A stretch of 64,000 nucleotides of DNA from Limnohabitans sp. 2KL-27 (GCF_001269345.1 NZ_CXOP01000002.1:62853-126852), one strand, 5' to 3'; counted from the first letter of the stretch, positions 17,249 to 26,050 are shown. The notes: a model not told the origin generated them from the letters alone. Numbers and translations are program-made.

Positions 17249-17830
17249 TCAGGCCAGCCTGGTATCGAGCCTCAGAAATCCCAGCCGATAACCGGTCAAG
17301 AATTCGGGGGTGAGCTGGGTGTTCAACAACAACGCCACTTTTTCAAGGTGCTCTCGAGCAGTGCTGCTCAGCACCGCACTGTTGTATATGACGAAATGGG
17401 TCTTGTCGTCCACCGAGCGCTCCAACTGGGACCAGTTCATCCACTCGATCTCTGCATTGATGAATATGTGCTTGATCTTGGCATGGGCATTCAACAATTC
17501 CATCGGGTTTGAAACGGTTTGAAAGCAATCGTCACCCCCCAAACGATCGAACGCGATGGGGTCTTGGTTGTCGCCGTGCCAGATATAGAAACCCACCTCT
17601 GACTGTGGCGGCTGAGCAGGTTCATGCGCCAAGTCCAAAGCCATGTTGTTGCGTTTCTTGAAGTTGATCAGCTCACCATAAGAAATTCGACGGTGGCCGC
17701 CCGGGGTCAAATACCCCGTGAGAACACCCGCATCAACCAGCTTTTGCACCGTCCCCACGGACATGTTCAGTTTTTTGGCCGCAAAAGCTGTCCCCACATA
17801 CGCATGGCCATCGTGAGATTTGGGATTCAT
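17249..17830 (-). CDS. MerR/excisionase-like DNA-binding protein with unknown C-terminal domain
   Basis: A 193-residue cytosolic protein. Residues ~10-60 form a winged helix of the MerR/BldC/excisionase class: VGTAFAAKKLNMSVGTVQKL (helix-turn-helix) and GYLTPGGHRRISYGEL (the wing, with the class-typical GGHRR). After a Pro/Gln-rich linker, residues ~80-193 form an alpha/beta region I do not recognise, starting with EVGFYIWHGDNQD. The ATG at 17830 is preceded by AAGGAAATTGAA, a good ribosome-binding site. Its stop is 140 bp upstream of the NHL gene, so it may regulate or be cotranscribed with it. Function beyond DNA binding is unknown. Confidence 0.7.
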   Translation of the reverse strand: MNPKSHDGHAYVGTAFAAKKLNMSVGTVQKLVDAGVLTGYLTPGGHRRISYGELINFKKRNNMALDLAHEPAQPPQSEVGFYIWHGDNQDPIAFDRLGGDDCFQTVSNPMELLNAHAKIKHIFINAEIEWMNWSQLERSVDDKTHFVIYNSAVLSSTAREHLEKVALLLNTQLTPEFLTGYRLGFLRLDTRLA

Positions 17831-18100
17831 TTCAATTTCCTTCTGGGTTTGATTTCTCGATTCCACGCAGTAATTATCAATACCTCCAAAAAGAAAAAAA
17901 TAGCTTGTTTTTGCCATTTGATGGCTTTGAACTGCCTCATTGAAGTCATTCGCAGTGGCCTTGGAAGCCCCAAAAAAAAGCTGGCAACAAAGCCCATCAT
18001 CAGCACCCTTTGGTGAGGTGCATACGCTGGGCCGGAAAAAGATGGCTCATGTCCACGTGCGCTTGGCCTCAACCCAAAGCGTTAGTCTGCCGCCTCACCC
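17831..18100. other. Intergenic region between fimbrial adhesin and regulator
   Basis: These 270 bases, with AT-rich stretches near 17880-17910, separate the fimbrial operon end from the regulator gene and must hold the regulator's promoter. A weak inverted repeat (GCACC at 18003-18007, GGTGC at 18017-18021) is the only hairpin seen near the end of the fimbrial operon. No clear Rho-independent terminator or additional ORF is supported. Confidence 0.5.
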
Positions 18101-19162
18101 TCACTGGTAGGTCATGTTGAACGTGACCACCCCGCGCACATTGCCCGCCGTGGCCTGGCCGGTGGCGTAGTAGCGTGCCGAAAAGTTCGCGCTGTAGGTG
18201 CCCGACGTGATGCCCGTGGCGATGGTGGACGTCGCGTTGTTGGCAATCGGGTTGTTGTTCGCATCGCGAATCTGGATTTCCACATTGCCCGCAGGCGACG
18301 TGGCGCTGTTGGCAATGGTGGTGGCGGTCGCGCCAGGCGTGAATGACCAATTGGCGTTGGCTATGTAGGTGCCTGTGGCTAGGGCCGAGCAGCCGGTCAG
18401 TGTGATGGAAAACGGCTGCACCCCGGCCGTGTCACCGGAATTTCTCAACTGCAGCTGCGAGACGGTTGGCAAGGTGACGGTGGACGTTGAGGGGGTCACT
18501 ACGCAAGCAGTAGTTATAGCCCCCAGGGTAACGGGCGTGGGGTCGGCGTAATTGCCACCGTTATATGCAGTAGCCGTCATCGGAAAGTTCGTGGTGGAGG
18601 TGTTGATGGCTGCGCCCGATGTGCTGACCACCACGTTCAACGAAATGGTGACGACACAACCATAGGATGCCTGTGCGCTGACGCCCAGAACAAAGCCGTT
18701 TGCGTCCCAGCGGGTGGAGTAATTGGGCCCTGGCGTTGAGGACAAACTTCCATTGACGCTGTGGTCTTTGTTGCACGCATTCCAATCCGATATGGTGGAG
18801 GTCGGGGTACTAATGGGCGTGATGATCAAGCCGCCTGCAAAAGTCCGGGGCGTGTTGCCCATAAACAATTCAACAATGCCCAGTCTATAGCCTGAATCAT
18901 CAGAGGCGCAATTTGCCGTAGCGGTCAGGGTGCCTGTGTAAATGGTGATGCCCGCAGACGGGTTTTGGCTCACCAAAAACTTTCCACCCCCTGCGCCATC
19001 GGTGCGCAAATTGGCGTGGGGCGTGAAGGTGGTGTTCATATTGACGCAAACAAAGGTGGCTGCATGCGCCGTACCAGCCGACAAGGCCCAGACCCCGGCC
19101 AGCAGCACCAGCGTCTTCAGCCAGCGGCGCACGTTGAGAAGTTGAGAAATGAAAGCAGTCAT
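18101..19162 (-). CDS. Fimbrial tip adhesin (two-domain, FimH-like organisation)
   Basis: A 353-residue exported protein with a signal peptide cleaved near GTAHA. The C-terminal ~130 residues are a pilin domain: TACVVTPSTSTVTLPTV with its cysteine, the partner cysteine in LTGCSALATG, and the terminal FNMTYQ with the penultimate Tyr typical of chaperone-usher subunits. The N-terminal ~180 residues carry further cysteines (FVCVN, ANCAS, NACNK, YGCVV) and form a separate domain, presumably receptor-binding. Two-domain layout and last position in the operon indicate the tip adhesin. It starts 80 bp after the usher stop. The ligand cannot be predicted. Confidence 0.82.
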   Translation of the reverse strand: MTAFISQLLNVRRWLKTLVLLAGVWALSAGTAHAATFVCVNMNTTFTPHANLRTDGAGGGKFLVSQNPSAGITIYTGTLTATANCASDDSGYRLGIVELFMGNTPRTFAGGLIITPISTPTSTISDWNACNKDHSVNGSLSSTPGPNYSTRWDANGFVLGVSAQASYGCVVTISLNVVVSTSGAAINTSTTNFPMTATAYNGGNYADPTPVTLGAITTACVVTPSTSTVTLPTVSQLQLRNSGDTAGVQPFSITLTGCSALATGTYIANANWSFTPGATATTIANSATSPAGNVEIQIRDANNNPIANNATSTIATGITSGTYSANFSARYYATGQATAGNVRGVVTFNMTYQ

Positions 19163-19242
19163 GGTGCGGGGCGGTCAGTGGGTGAATGGATCAGGATGAG
19201 GACCTGGGGTCGTTGAGGGGTGTGGCGCACTGCCGTGTCGGT

Positions 19243-21888
19243 TCAGTTGGCACTCAGCTGCACCCCGTCTGCGGGGGTTGTGCTGGGCGCGGTACCGATG
19301 ACAGGCTGAGCACCCGGTTTGCCCGGGCGCTGCACCGTGCGGCATTGGCCCTGGATGTGCTGGATGGCGGCCCGGTTGCCGGTGGCGGGAACCTGGTAGG
19401 CGATCTCGCACAGCTCGCCTTGGGGGCCGTCGATGTCCACATACAACACACCACTGGCCAGGGCCACGTGGGCTTGCAGCTTGCCGCCCTGCCCGATGGC
19501 CCCAACCACCTGCCCTGACGCGTCGGTCACCGAGGCGCCAAAGGGCAGTCGGCTGCCTTTGTCGGCGTCGAGTTGCATCACGAGGAAGTAGCTTTTTTCG
19601 GTCTCAAATTTGACGTAGCTGACGGTGCCTGCCCGTGGCACGACTTTTTCGGTGGAGTTTTTGAAGCTGGTGTCAAAGCCGAGGTTGTTGCTGTCGATCT
19701 CAATCGCGTTCAGCGCATAGGGCTCGAGGTAAGGGATCACCGCAAAGTGGCGGTCATTGATGTTGACGCGGTGGAGGTAGCGCAACGAGGCGCCTTCGGC
19801 CCCAGGGGCTTCGACGATGGCCACGGTGTCACCAAGGGTTTGCGACGCGGTCACGCCGCCCCGGTGCACCACCAACCCGCCCGATGCGCTGAACGAGTAC
19901 TGCGTGTAATGGCGGCCTTGACCCAGCGAGGCGCGCAGCGTGGCTTTGTCGCCGGTGTAACTGCCGTTGAGCCCGGAGGTGGTGCCTTGGGCTCCATCGG
20001 AGGCCGACAGGCCGTAGCCGTATTCTTGCTGTGCACCCAAGGTGCCGTACACCGACGCTTGTGTGGACGTCGGAACCACGTTGCCCGTGTTCACAGAAAC
20101 GTGTGCGGAGGGCGCAGCTCTGCCCGAGCCCAATGGCATGGACACGGTGACCGTCAGGCGGTCATCTTGCCTGGCGTTGGTGTAGGTGCGGATGGCGGAC
20201 AAGCCCAGCTGGACAGCGCCCCAATGCCTGTGCCAGCCGACTTGGTATTGCGTGGAAGGGGGCACGCCTTTCCAAGCGGTGGATTTGGCGTAATTGGCGA
20301 ACAACGAGCCCGCACGGCCCAGGTTTTGGCTCAGCGAAAGGTCCAGCCGTTTTTTCACGGGCCCGGCCAAGGTGCCAAAAAACCGACCTGGGCTGAGCTG
20401 GCCAATGGCCTCGCGCAGACCGTAGTAGTCCTCGGAACTTTGCAAATAGGTGGCCAGGGCCACGTTGGTTTTTGTGGCGGGCACCACGGCTGTCCAGCCG
20501 AATTTGTGGCTGTCGCCTTTGTAGCGCAGCCCGGTGGGCGTGGTCAGGTCCGATTGCAAGCTGGCCGCCGAGAAAGAGCCCAAAGGCGTGCCCAAGGTGA
20601 CCCCCAAGCTGTGGGCCCGGTAGGCGTCAGAGGCCACAAAGCCGCCGTTGAGTGTCAACCAATCGTTCAGGCCATATTGCAAGGTCCCGACGGTCATGTG
20701 CACATTGGTCGTGAGGTTGCCTTCGTCCAGCTCGCCCGTGGACAGGTGGTAGCGCACACTGCCTGCACGCAAGAGCTGCGGCGTGGACGCATAAGGCACC
20801 ACGTAACTGAATTGGATGCCACTGTTCTCGGTCACGGTCACGGTCAGGTCGCCGCCGTAGCCGGTGGCGTAGAGGTCATTGATTTCAAAAGGCCCGGGGG
20901 CAACCGAGGTTTCATAGATCACCATGCCGTTTTGTGACACCGTCACCTTGGCGTTGGAGTTCGCAGTGCCGCGAATGGTGGGCGCATAGCCCCGCATGGA
21001 ACTGGGCAGCATGCGCTCGTCGCTGGCCAAGGTCAGGCCGCGCATGGATGCGCTGCCGAAAAACGTGCCTTCTGTGTAGGTCGAACCCAGCGTGAGTGAG
21101 CCCTTCAAGGGGGTGACATCGGTGCGCACATGGGTGTTGAGGGATCGGTACTGGTTCAACTTGCCTTGGTTGCCGGTCAAGGTGCCGGTGTGCCGCAAGC
21201 GAAATGCGCCGATATTCAAACCTGCTTGCAAACCCAAAAAAGTGCTGCTGGTGGTCGTGGCCGAGCCGTTGGACGTGCGGGTGTTGTACTGGTTGAAGTT
21301 GTAGTTGAGGGTGCCCGCTGTGACGCCGTCGCTCCATTCGCTGGGGGAGACATGCCCACGGGGTTTGCGCAGCAGGAATTTTTGGGGGACGGTCAGCTCC
21401 AGACGCAAGTCGCTGAAGACCACCTGCGCGGTCGCATCGGGCACCTGCTGTGGCAAATTCAGGCACGCATTTGAGGGATCGGCGCTGTTGGGACGAGCGG
21501 CTGGCGGTGCGCTCTGGCCAGTTTCTTTGGCCACGCCTTCGTAGTCGATCGGGATTTGCGCCATCAAGGTGCCGCTCAGACACGCCACGGCCGTGGCTTC
21601 GGATTCGGCCTCTTGGACCTGCACGTCATGTTTGCCCAGCCAGGTGCTGTTGAGGTACACATCCAGCCGGTAACGCCCGGCCATGACGGGGTTGCCTTTG
21701 GCAAATTTTTGGATGTCTTTGCCACGCACACCGCCAAAGAGCATGCTGCTGTCAAATTCCACCAGGGCCAGCTCTTGCGCTGGCGTCTGTTTGGTTGTGG
21801 TGGCCTGCCGCTGGAGTCCATTGGCATGGCCGATACCGGTCAAACTGGCGGCCACCAAAGCCCACCCGGTGCATGCGAGGGGCTTCAT
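19243..21888 (-). CDS. Fimbrial outer-membrane usher protein
   Basis: An 881-residue outer-membrane usher that receives chaperone-subunit complexes and assembles the pilus. A signal peptide (ending near GHANG) precedes the N-terminal domain (LVEFDSSMLFGG, then RYRLDVYLN). The barrel region follows, with the plug motif resembling FEINDLYATGYGGDLTVTV and usher-typical YSTG-like barrel strands. The C-terminal domain carries a cysteine pair (GELCEIAY and GQCRTV). Length matches the FimD/PapC family. Its ATG overlaps the chaperone stop by four bases (ATGA), implying translational coupling. The FimD family assignment is firm, the fimbrial clade is not. Confidence 0.92.
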   Translation of the reverse strand: MKPLACTGWALVAASLTGIGHANGLQRQATTTKQTPAQELALVEFDSSMLFGGVRGKDIQKFAKGNPVMAGRYRLDVYLNSTWLGKHDVQVQEAESEATAVACLSGTLMAQIPIDYEGVAKETGQSAPPAARPNSADPSNACLNLPQQVPDATAQVVFSDLRLELTVPQKFLLRKPRGHVSPSEWSDGVTAGTLNYNFNQYNTRTSNGSATTTSSTFLGLQAGLNIGAFRLRHTGTLTGNQGKLNQYRSLNTHVRTDVTPLKGSLTLGSTYTEGTFFGSASMRGLTLASDERMLPSSMRGYAPTIRGTANSNAKVTVSQNGMVIYETSVAPGPFEINDLYATGYGGDLTVTVTENSGIQFSYVVPYASTPQLLRAGSVRYHLSTGELDEGNLTTNVHMTVGTLQYGLNDWLTLNGGFVASDAYRAHSLGVTLGTPLGSFSAASLQSDLTTPTGLRYKGDSHKFGWTAVVPATKTNVALATYLQSSEDYYGLREAIGQLSPGRFFGTLAGPVKKRLDLSLSQNLGRAGSLFANYAKSTAWKGVPPSTQYQVGWHRHWGAVQLGLSAIRTYTNARQDDRLTVTVSMPLGSGRAAPSAHVSVNTGNVVPTSTQASVYGTLGAQQEYGYGLSASDGAQGTTSGLNGSYTGDKATLRASLGQGRHYTQYSFSASGGLVVHRGGVTASQTLGDTVAIVEAPGAEGASLRYLHRVNINDRHFAVIPYLEPYALNAIEIDSNNLGFDTSFKNSTEKVVPRAGTVSYVKFETEKSYFLVMQLDADKGSRLPFGASVTDASGQVVGAIGQGGKLQAHVALASGVLYVDIDGPQGELCEIAYQVPATGNRAAIQHIQGQCRTVQRPGKPGAQPVIGTAPSTTPADGVQLSAN

Positions 21889-22637
21889 TTTTTGTGCGCC
21901 CCCAGGTGAAAGACCGCGTCGCTGGTGGCACCCAAGTCGTCAATCACTTTGTAGCGCACGTCGGTGATTGGGGTGCTTTTGTCGGCCTTCTCGGCCAGCT
22001 CAAACGTCACGGATTCGGAGGCGTTGGGGGCGATCATGGTGAACATGGGTTTGCTCACGCGCACACCCTGGCTTTGCAAACTGACATCGCCAATGGAGAT
22101 GTAATAGGGCGTGGGGTTGAACACCGTGTACTTCAAGCCAGCACCATCGGCGCTTTGCCATTGCAGCTTGGCCCCCATTTTTGAGACTTCGTCTTTGAGG
22201 GCGGCGGGTCGGTAAAACACTTTCAAGCGGGTGCGCACCGCAAACTGCAGCGTGTTGGCGTCGGGGGCCACTTTGGCTTTGGGTGGGACTTGGTAAATGT
22301 TGAGCCAATAAATGCTTTCGCGGTCTTGGGGCATGGCTTCGCCGGTATGGATCAAGCGCAAGGTTTGTCCTTTGCCAGGGTCGATCCGGGCCAGTGACGG
22401 CGACAGCAAAAAGGGGACGTTGATGCTCTCTGGCGAGGCTTTGCTGTCCCCTTTGTCGAGCCAGGCTTGGACCAAGGCGGGTTGCTCACCCGCGTTCGTC
22501 AAGTGGATGGAGACCTCTTTGGCGGTGGACACATAGACGAAACGTGTGCCACTGCTGACCACGGAAGCCTGGACACTGCCGATCACCCACCCCTGCAAGG
22601 CCAGGGCCATCAAGATTCGGAATAGATTGCTTTTCAT
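21885..22637 (-). CDS. Periplasmic fimbrial chaperone (PapD/FimC family)
   Basis: A 250-residue periplasmic protein with a signal peptide ending near VQAS and two Ig-like domains. The subunit-binding basic pair appears conserved: Arg in SSGTRFVYV on the first strand and Lys in TRLKVFYRP. The family signature SIYWLNIYQVPP precedes the latter. It caps pilin subunits by donor-strand complementation and delivers them to the usher encoded immediately downstream. The start was set at the ATG at 22637, which begins a clean signal peptide; the open frame extends 17 codons further with polar residues. It starts 55 bp after the second pilin gene. Confidence 0.93.
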   Translation of the reverse strand: MKSNLFRILMALALQGWVIGSVQASVVSSGTRFVYVSTAKEVSIHLTNAGEQPALVQAWLDKGDSKASPESINVPFLLSPSLARIDPGKGQTLRLIHTGEAMPQDRESIYWLNIYQVPPKAKVAPDANTLQFAVRTRLKVFYRPAALKDEVSKMGAKLQWQSADGAGLKYTVFNPTPYYISIGDVSLQSQGVRVSKPMFTMIAPNASESVTFELAEKADKSTPITDVRYKVIDDLGATSDAVFHLGAHKK

Positions 22638-22692
22638 AGACTCACAATTTGATTTCAATGAACGGGACGCACTGCGCGGGTGGTGCATCCGA

Positions 22693-23223
22693 TCAGTTGT
22701 AGACCATGGAATACGTGACGCTGGACTGGACGGTGCCGGGCGTGACCAAACCAGTAGCTATATAGGCAACTCTGAAATCCAAACGGCCCGCATTGGAAAA
22801 GATGTTGTTGGTGAATTGCGGGTACTGAATGCCGCCGAGGGAGACCAGGTCGGTGGCGCCACCATCGGCGGTTTTGATGACCAATTCGACATTGCTGGCG
22901 GCTCCGCTGCTGGCCGTGTTTTTCAAGGTGTCATCAAACGAGAGCACATTGGGGCCGTCTTCGAAAGAAACATTGGCCCCTGTGATACTGGCATTGCAAT
23001 TGGAGACGGCAATGGAGAATTGTGTTTCGCCAGCTTGGTCATAAAGCGTGGCCAAACTGGACACAGGCACAGTAGGCAAGATCACCGTGAAGTTCGCTGG
23101 TGCTGTGATGGTGCATGTCTCGGTTTTCAAGTTGCCACCGAAGGTGATGGTGCCATCCGACGCGCTGGCTGCCAGCGGCGCAAGTGCAGTGGCCAGGGTC
23201 AAGGCCCAAATTTTTGTGTTCAT
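22693..23223 (-). CDS. Fimbrial subunit (type 1-like pilin), second copy
   Basis: A 176-residue exported pilin. The signal peptide ends near LAASA, and the mature part begins SDGTITFGGNLKTETCTI with the first conserved cysteine; its partner is in VSNCNASITG. The chain ends YSMVYN with the penultimate Tyr needed for chaperone binding. It resembles the upstream pilin (same SDGTITF start and same ending), so the two arose by duplication, but they differ clearly in the middle. The ATG at 23223 begins the signal peptide. It lies downstream of the inter-pilin hairpin, so it may be a minor subunit. Confidence 0.88.
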   Translation of the reverse strand: MNTKIWALTLATALAPLAASASDGTITFGGNLKTETCTITAPANFTVILPTVPVSSLATLYDQAGETQFSIAVSNCNASITGANVSFEDGPNVLSFDDTLKNTASSGAASNVELVIKTADGGATDLVSLGGIQYPQFTNNIFSNAGRLDFRVAYIATGLVTPGTVQSSVTYSMVYN

Positions 23224-23267
23224 GGAGTGTCTCGCTGGGGTGAGAGGTTTCGGTGCAGGGCGCATCG

Positions 23268-23296
23268 CGGCGCCCCATGGGTCTAACGGGGCGCCG
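23268..23296 (-). promoter_or_regulatory. 9-bp-stem hairpin between the two pilin genes
   Basis: CGGCGCCCC (23268-23276) and GGGGCGCCG (23288-23296) form a perfect nine-base stem with an 11-nt loop, starting 7 nt after the first pilin stop. There is no T-run, so it more likely protects the upstream mRNA end or partly terminates, raising the first pilin over downstream genes, as known for the pap operon. Confidence 0.65.
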
Positions 23297-23303
23297 GGCT
23301 TGA

Positions 23304-23828
23304 TCAGTTGTAGACGACTGAATAAGTCAGCGTGGAAGAGACTGTTCCCGCCGTGCTGACGCCTGTGGCGAAGTAGCGCACCGCGTATTCCAATACGGCG
23401 CCGCCAGAAACAATGTTGTCGGCCTGCAGCGTGTATTGAGGTTCGCTGTAAGGTTTGCTCAGGTTGATCGCTGCACCAGAAGCGGTGAGCAATTGGAGGT
23501 CTACGTTGGCGGCCGTACCAGTGCTCTTCAAGCGGCCAGTGCTGGAATCCACATTGGGGCCCGCTTCAAAATATGCGTTGGCATCGGTCAGCCCAACATT
23601 GCATCCGGTGATGGCGATCACAAAGCGGGTGGTGCCAGCTGTATCGTTGGCTTGGGCCAGTGTGCTGGTGCTCACGGTGGGCAAGGTTACCGTGAAGGTG
23701 GGTGTTCCAATGGTGCAAGTGACTGCTGACACGGCACCCGTGAATGTGATGGTGCCGTCCGAAGCGCTGGCGACCATGGGGGACAAAGCAGCGGCGGCAG
23801 TGGCCAAGGCCAAAAGTTTGTGTTTCAT
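23304..23828 (-). CDS. Fimbrial major subunit candidate (type 1-like pilin)
   Basis: A 174-residue exported pilin and the first gene of the operon. The signal peptide ends near MVASA; the mature protein begins SDGTITFTGAVSAVTCTI, with a cysteine paired to the one in ITGCNVGLTD, and ends LTYSVVYN. The donor-strand partner region and Gly/Thr-rich composition are normal for chaperone-usher pilins. A strong ribosome-binding site (AAAGGAACC) precedes the ATG at 23828. First position, the strong translation signal and the hairpin directly after its stop all suggest it is the most abundant subunit. Confidence 0.9.
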   Translation of the reverse strand: MKHKLLALATAAAALSPMVASASDGTITFTGAVSAVTCTIGTPTFTVTLPTVSTSTLAQANDTAGTTRFVIAITGCNVGLTDANAYFEAGPNVDSSTGRLKSTGTAANVDLQLLTASGAAINLSKPYSEPQYTLQADNIVSGGAVLEYAVRYFATGVSTAGTVSSTLTYSVVYN

Positions 23829-24124
23829 GTGGTTCCTTTTGAGGTTCGTGGGTTTTGTCTTTTTTTGCTCGTGCAGACTGGCAAAAGCATCTTCATTATT
23901 TGGATTTCAAGGGCCTTTGGAATCACCAAAATGAATGGTTTTCAAGGCTGAAATAGCGCAAACAAGCCATTGAGGCTGACTGTTTTGAGGGGTGTGCGTC
24001 ACAGCGGCCATGGGCCTGCGCGGGCCGATGGCAAAGGCGTGGTGGTGGCGATGGCCCGCGAGGGCGGCGGGCAGCAGGTGGCGGGCGGCGGGCACTGCGG
24101 CCTGCGCCGCAAAACATCAAGGGA
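23829..24124. other. Fimbrial promoter region
   Basis: A 296-bp gap between the histidine kinase stop and the first pilin gene. The kinase-proximal part (about 24010-24115) is very GC-rich, while the pilin-proximal part (23840-23990) is AT-richer and should contain the promoter. It holds a 12-bp direct repeat listed separately. No flanking inverted repeats suggesting an invertible (phase-variable) switch, and no recombinase gene, were seen. Confidence 0.55.
23901..23947. promoter_or_regulatory. Direct repeat upstream of the pilin operon
   Basis: TGGATTTCAAGG (23901-23912) recurs as TGGTTTTCAAGG (23936-23947), 11 of 12 identical, starts 35 bp apart. It lies 73-119 bp upstream of the first pilin ATG. 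Repeated sites at near-helical spacing fit a response-regulator binding region. ATTTCAAG also occurs at 26727-26734, upstream of the response-regulator gene. Confidence 0.4.
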
Positions 24125-26050
24125 TCAAGGCGCGCTGATGAGCGGCATCTGGATGTGGATGCAGGTGCCTTGGGACACGGGTTTGGCGGTGTAAATGGCG
24201 CCGCTTTGCAGGGTGCGCAAGGCAATGCCTTGCAGTCCGCGACCGCCCTGGGTGGTGGATGGCCCAGGGGCCTGCACATTGATGTGGGGTGGGAGGCCAA
24301 TGCCGTTGTCGGTGACCATCAACTCAATCATGAGGTCCGACTGTTGGAACTCCACCAGGATTTCGGTGGCCCGGGCGTGTTTGATGGCGTTGGCCAAGAG
24401 CTCCTGCAGAATGCGCAGCAGGTTCATGTGGTGCCTGGGGAACAGGTGGATGGCGTGGGTGTCGTCGATGTCGTATTGGAAATCCAAATCCAGGCTGCTG
24501 ATTTTGGATTCCAGGTCGATGCAGTAATCAAAGATGGCCGATTGGATGTCGCCCGTGCTGTCCACGTCGGTGTTGATGATCAGGCGCAAATCATCCAGGC
24601 AGCTTTTGATTTGGGCTTCCATGTCCACGGGTGTCAACACGCCTTGCCGGGCACTGAACAAAGTGGCAATCAGGCGAGAGCCGATGCCGTCGTGCACGTC
24701 TTGGTAGATGCGTTCACGCTCGAGGTTGGCCGCGCTTTGCCTTTGCAGTTTGGATTCGTTGTAAAAACTGATCTTCAATTGCCTTTCTTTTTCAATCAGG
24801 GCCCGCTCGAGTTCTTGGTTGTTGGAGGCTATTTTTTTCATGTACTCCATCCTCTCTTCGAGCCAGATTTGGGCCATGACGATCAGCATGAAGGGCAAGC
24901 CCAAATGGATGAAATACACGTGCTCGGAGACAAAGAAATAAGCCATCCAAGAGGATGGGTTGAAGTCGAACGTGTGGATCAAACCCGTGAGGATCAGGTA
25001 ATCGTGAAAACCAATAAAAATGGTGAGGAGAGATTGCACAAACAAGGCAGTGCTGGACCCTTTTTTCTCGCGCAGCGCGTAAAAACCCAGTTGAACCACG
25101 GCGTACAAATACACCACCAACAGTGGGAGTGACCAAAAGATGTTCAGGCTGTTTTCTATTTGGCCTTCAAAAAGTGCATAAAGAATGGCCGCGCTTGCGG
25201 CGTACAAGGCCAAGCACTGGCCTTGTGATGGTGTCAAAGGCCGATGGCAGTGCTTCAAAATGTGCAGCGGCAAAACCGCAAGCAATATGCCTTCCAATAG
25301 GTAGCCCGACAAGCGCCATGTTTTGTGCCACTCCAATGGCACGTATTCCCACATGGCCAGCGCGTACAGCGATGACCATGAAATGGTGATGATGCCCACG
25401 ATGCCGTAACTGTTGCCGCTGCTTTTGGATGACCAAGCTCCGATCATGAAAAAACCCACCAACAAAGCAAAGAAGTGGGTGGCGCTGGCCAGCACGTGGG
25501 TGATGTAAAAGAGGATTTCGTACACCACCCGCACGTCGTGCGAATACCCCAAGTAGGCGCGAGGAATCAACCAAAAGGGTTCACGCGTGGAATTGACCAC
25601 GGTCAATTCGTTGTCGCGGCCATCCCAATGGAGCAGCGCATTGGGCAACTGCAACAAGGTCGGTTTGTACCAGGCCCAGCGGGCTTTTTCGTCGGAAGTG
25701 GGAAAGTTCAACAACCAGACGCCGTTGATGTAGAAATCGCCCCCGTTGATGGCCTGAAAAAAAATCAGGCTGCGTGCGGAATCGCTGGCTTTTTCTTCGG
25801 GACTCAAAGTTTCGTTGAGCTTGAATGTGAAACGGGCCGTCGAATGCGACAACTCGCTGCGGTCTTCAATCGATTGGAAATGCGGCAATGTGACCGACTG
25901 GGCCTGCGAATCGATGCTCACATGGGCTTGCGAAATGGGCTGTAAGTTGTAGCCACTCAAAGTGTGAAACACGGCCAAAGCCAAAACCAGGATCGAGCCA
26001 AACAAAATGAGGCTGGACCACTGGAGCAGTTGTTTTTTAAACGAGGCCAT
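24125..26050 (-). CDS. NarL-class sensor histidine kinase with 7TM-DISM-like sensor
   Basis: A 641-residue inner-membrane kinase. One N-terminal helix (residues ~12-30) leads to a periplasmic sensing domain (~31-175), then about seven hydrophobic helices (~176-395) in the 7TM-DISM arrangement. A short coiled coil (~400-445) precedes the HisKA_3 dimerisation helix with phospho-His453 (YQDVHDGIGSRL). The ATPase domain shows the N box around N554 (ELLANAIKH), G1 DNGIGLP (581-587) and G2 GGRGLQGI. The ATG at 26050 overlaps the response-regulator gene by 14 bases, so they are coupled. The nearest downstream target is the fimbrial operon; the signal is unknown. Confidence 0.87.
   Translation of the reverse strand: MASFKKQLLQWSSLILFGSILVLALAVFHTLSGYNLQPISQAHVSIDSQAQSVTLPHFQSIEDRSELSHSTARFTFKLNETLSPEEKASDSARSLIFFQAINGGDFYINGVWLLNFPTSDEKARWAWYKPTLLQLPNALLHWDGRDNELTVVNSTREPFWLIPRAYLGYSHDVRVVYEILFYITHVLASATHFFALLVGFFMIGAWSSKSSGNSYGIVGIITISWSSLYALAMWEYVPLEWHKTWRLSGYLLEGILLAVLPLHILKHCHRPLTPSQGQCLALYAASAAILYALFEGQIENSLNIFWSLPLLVVYLYAVVQLGFYALREKKGSSTALFVQSLLTIFIGFHDYLILTGLIHTFDFNPSSWMAYFFVSEHVYFIHLGLPFMLIVMAQIWLEERMEYMKKIASNNQELERALIEKERQLKISFYNESKLQRQSAANLERERIYQDVHDGIGSRLIATLFSARQGVLTPVDMEAQIKSCLDDLRLIINTDVDSTGDIQSAIFDYCIDLESKISSLDLDFQYDIDDTHAIHLFPRHHMNLLRILQELLANAIKHARATEILVEFQQSDLMIELMVTDNGIGLPPHINVQAPGPSTTQGGRGLQGIALRTLQSGAIYTAKPVSQGTCIHIQMPLISAP

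Noticed and set aside
23829-24124. An invertible phase-switch for the fimbrial operon.
   Set aside because: No flanking inverted repeats of suitable length and no site-specific recombinase gene were found.
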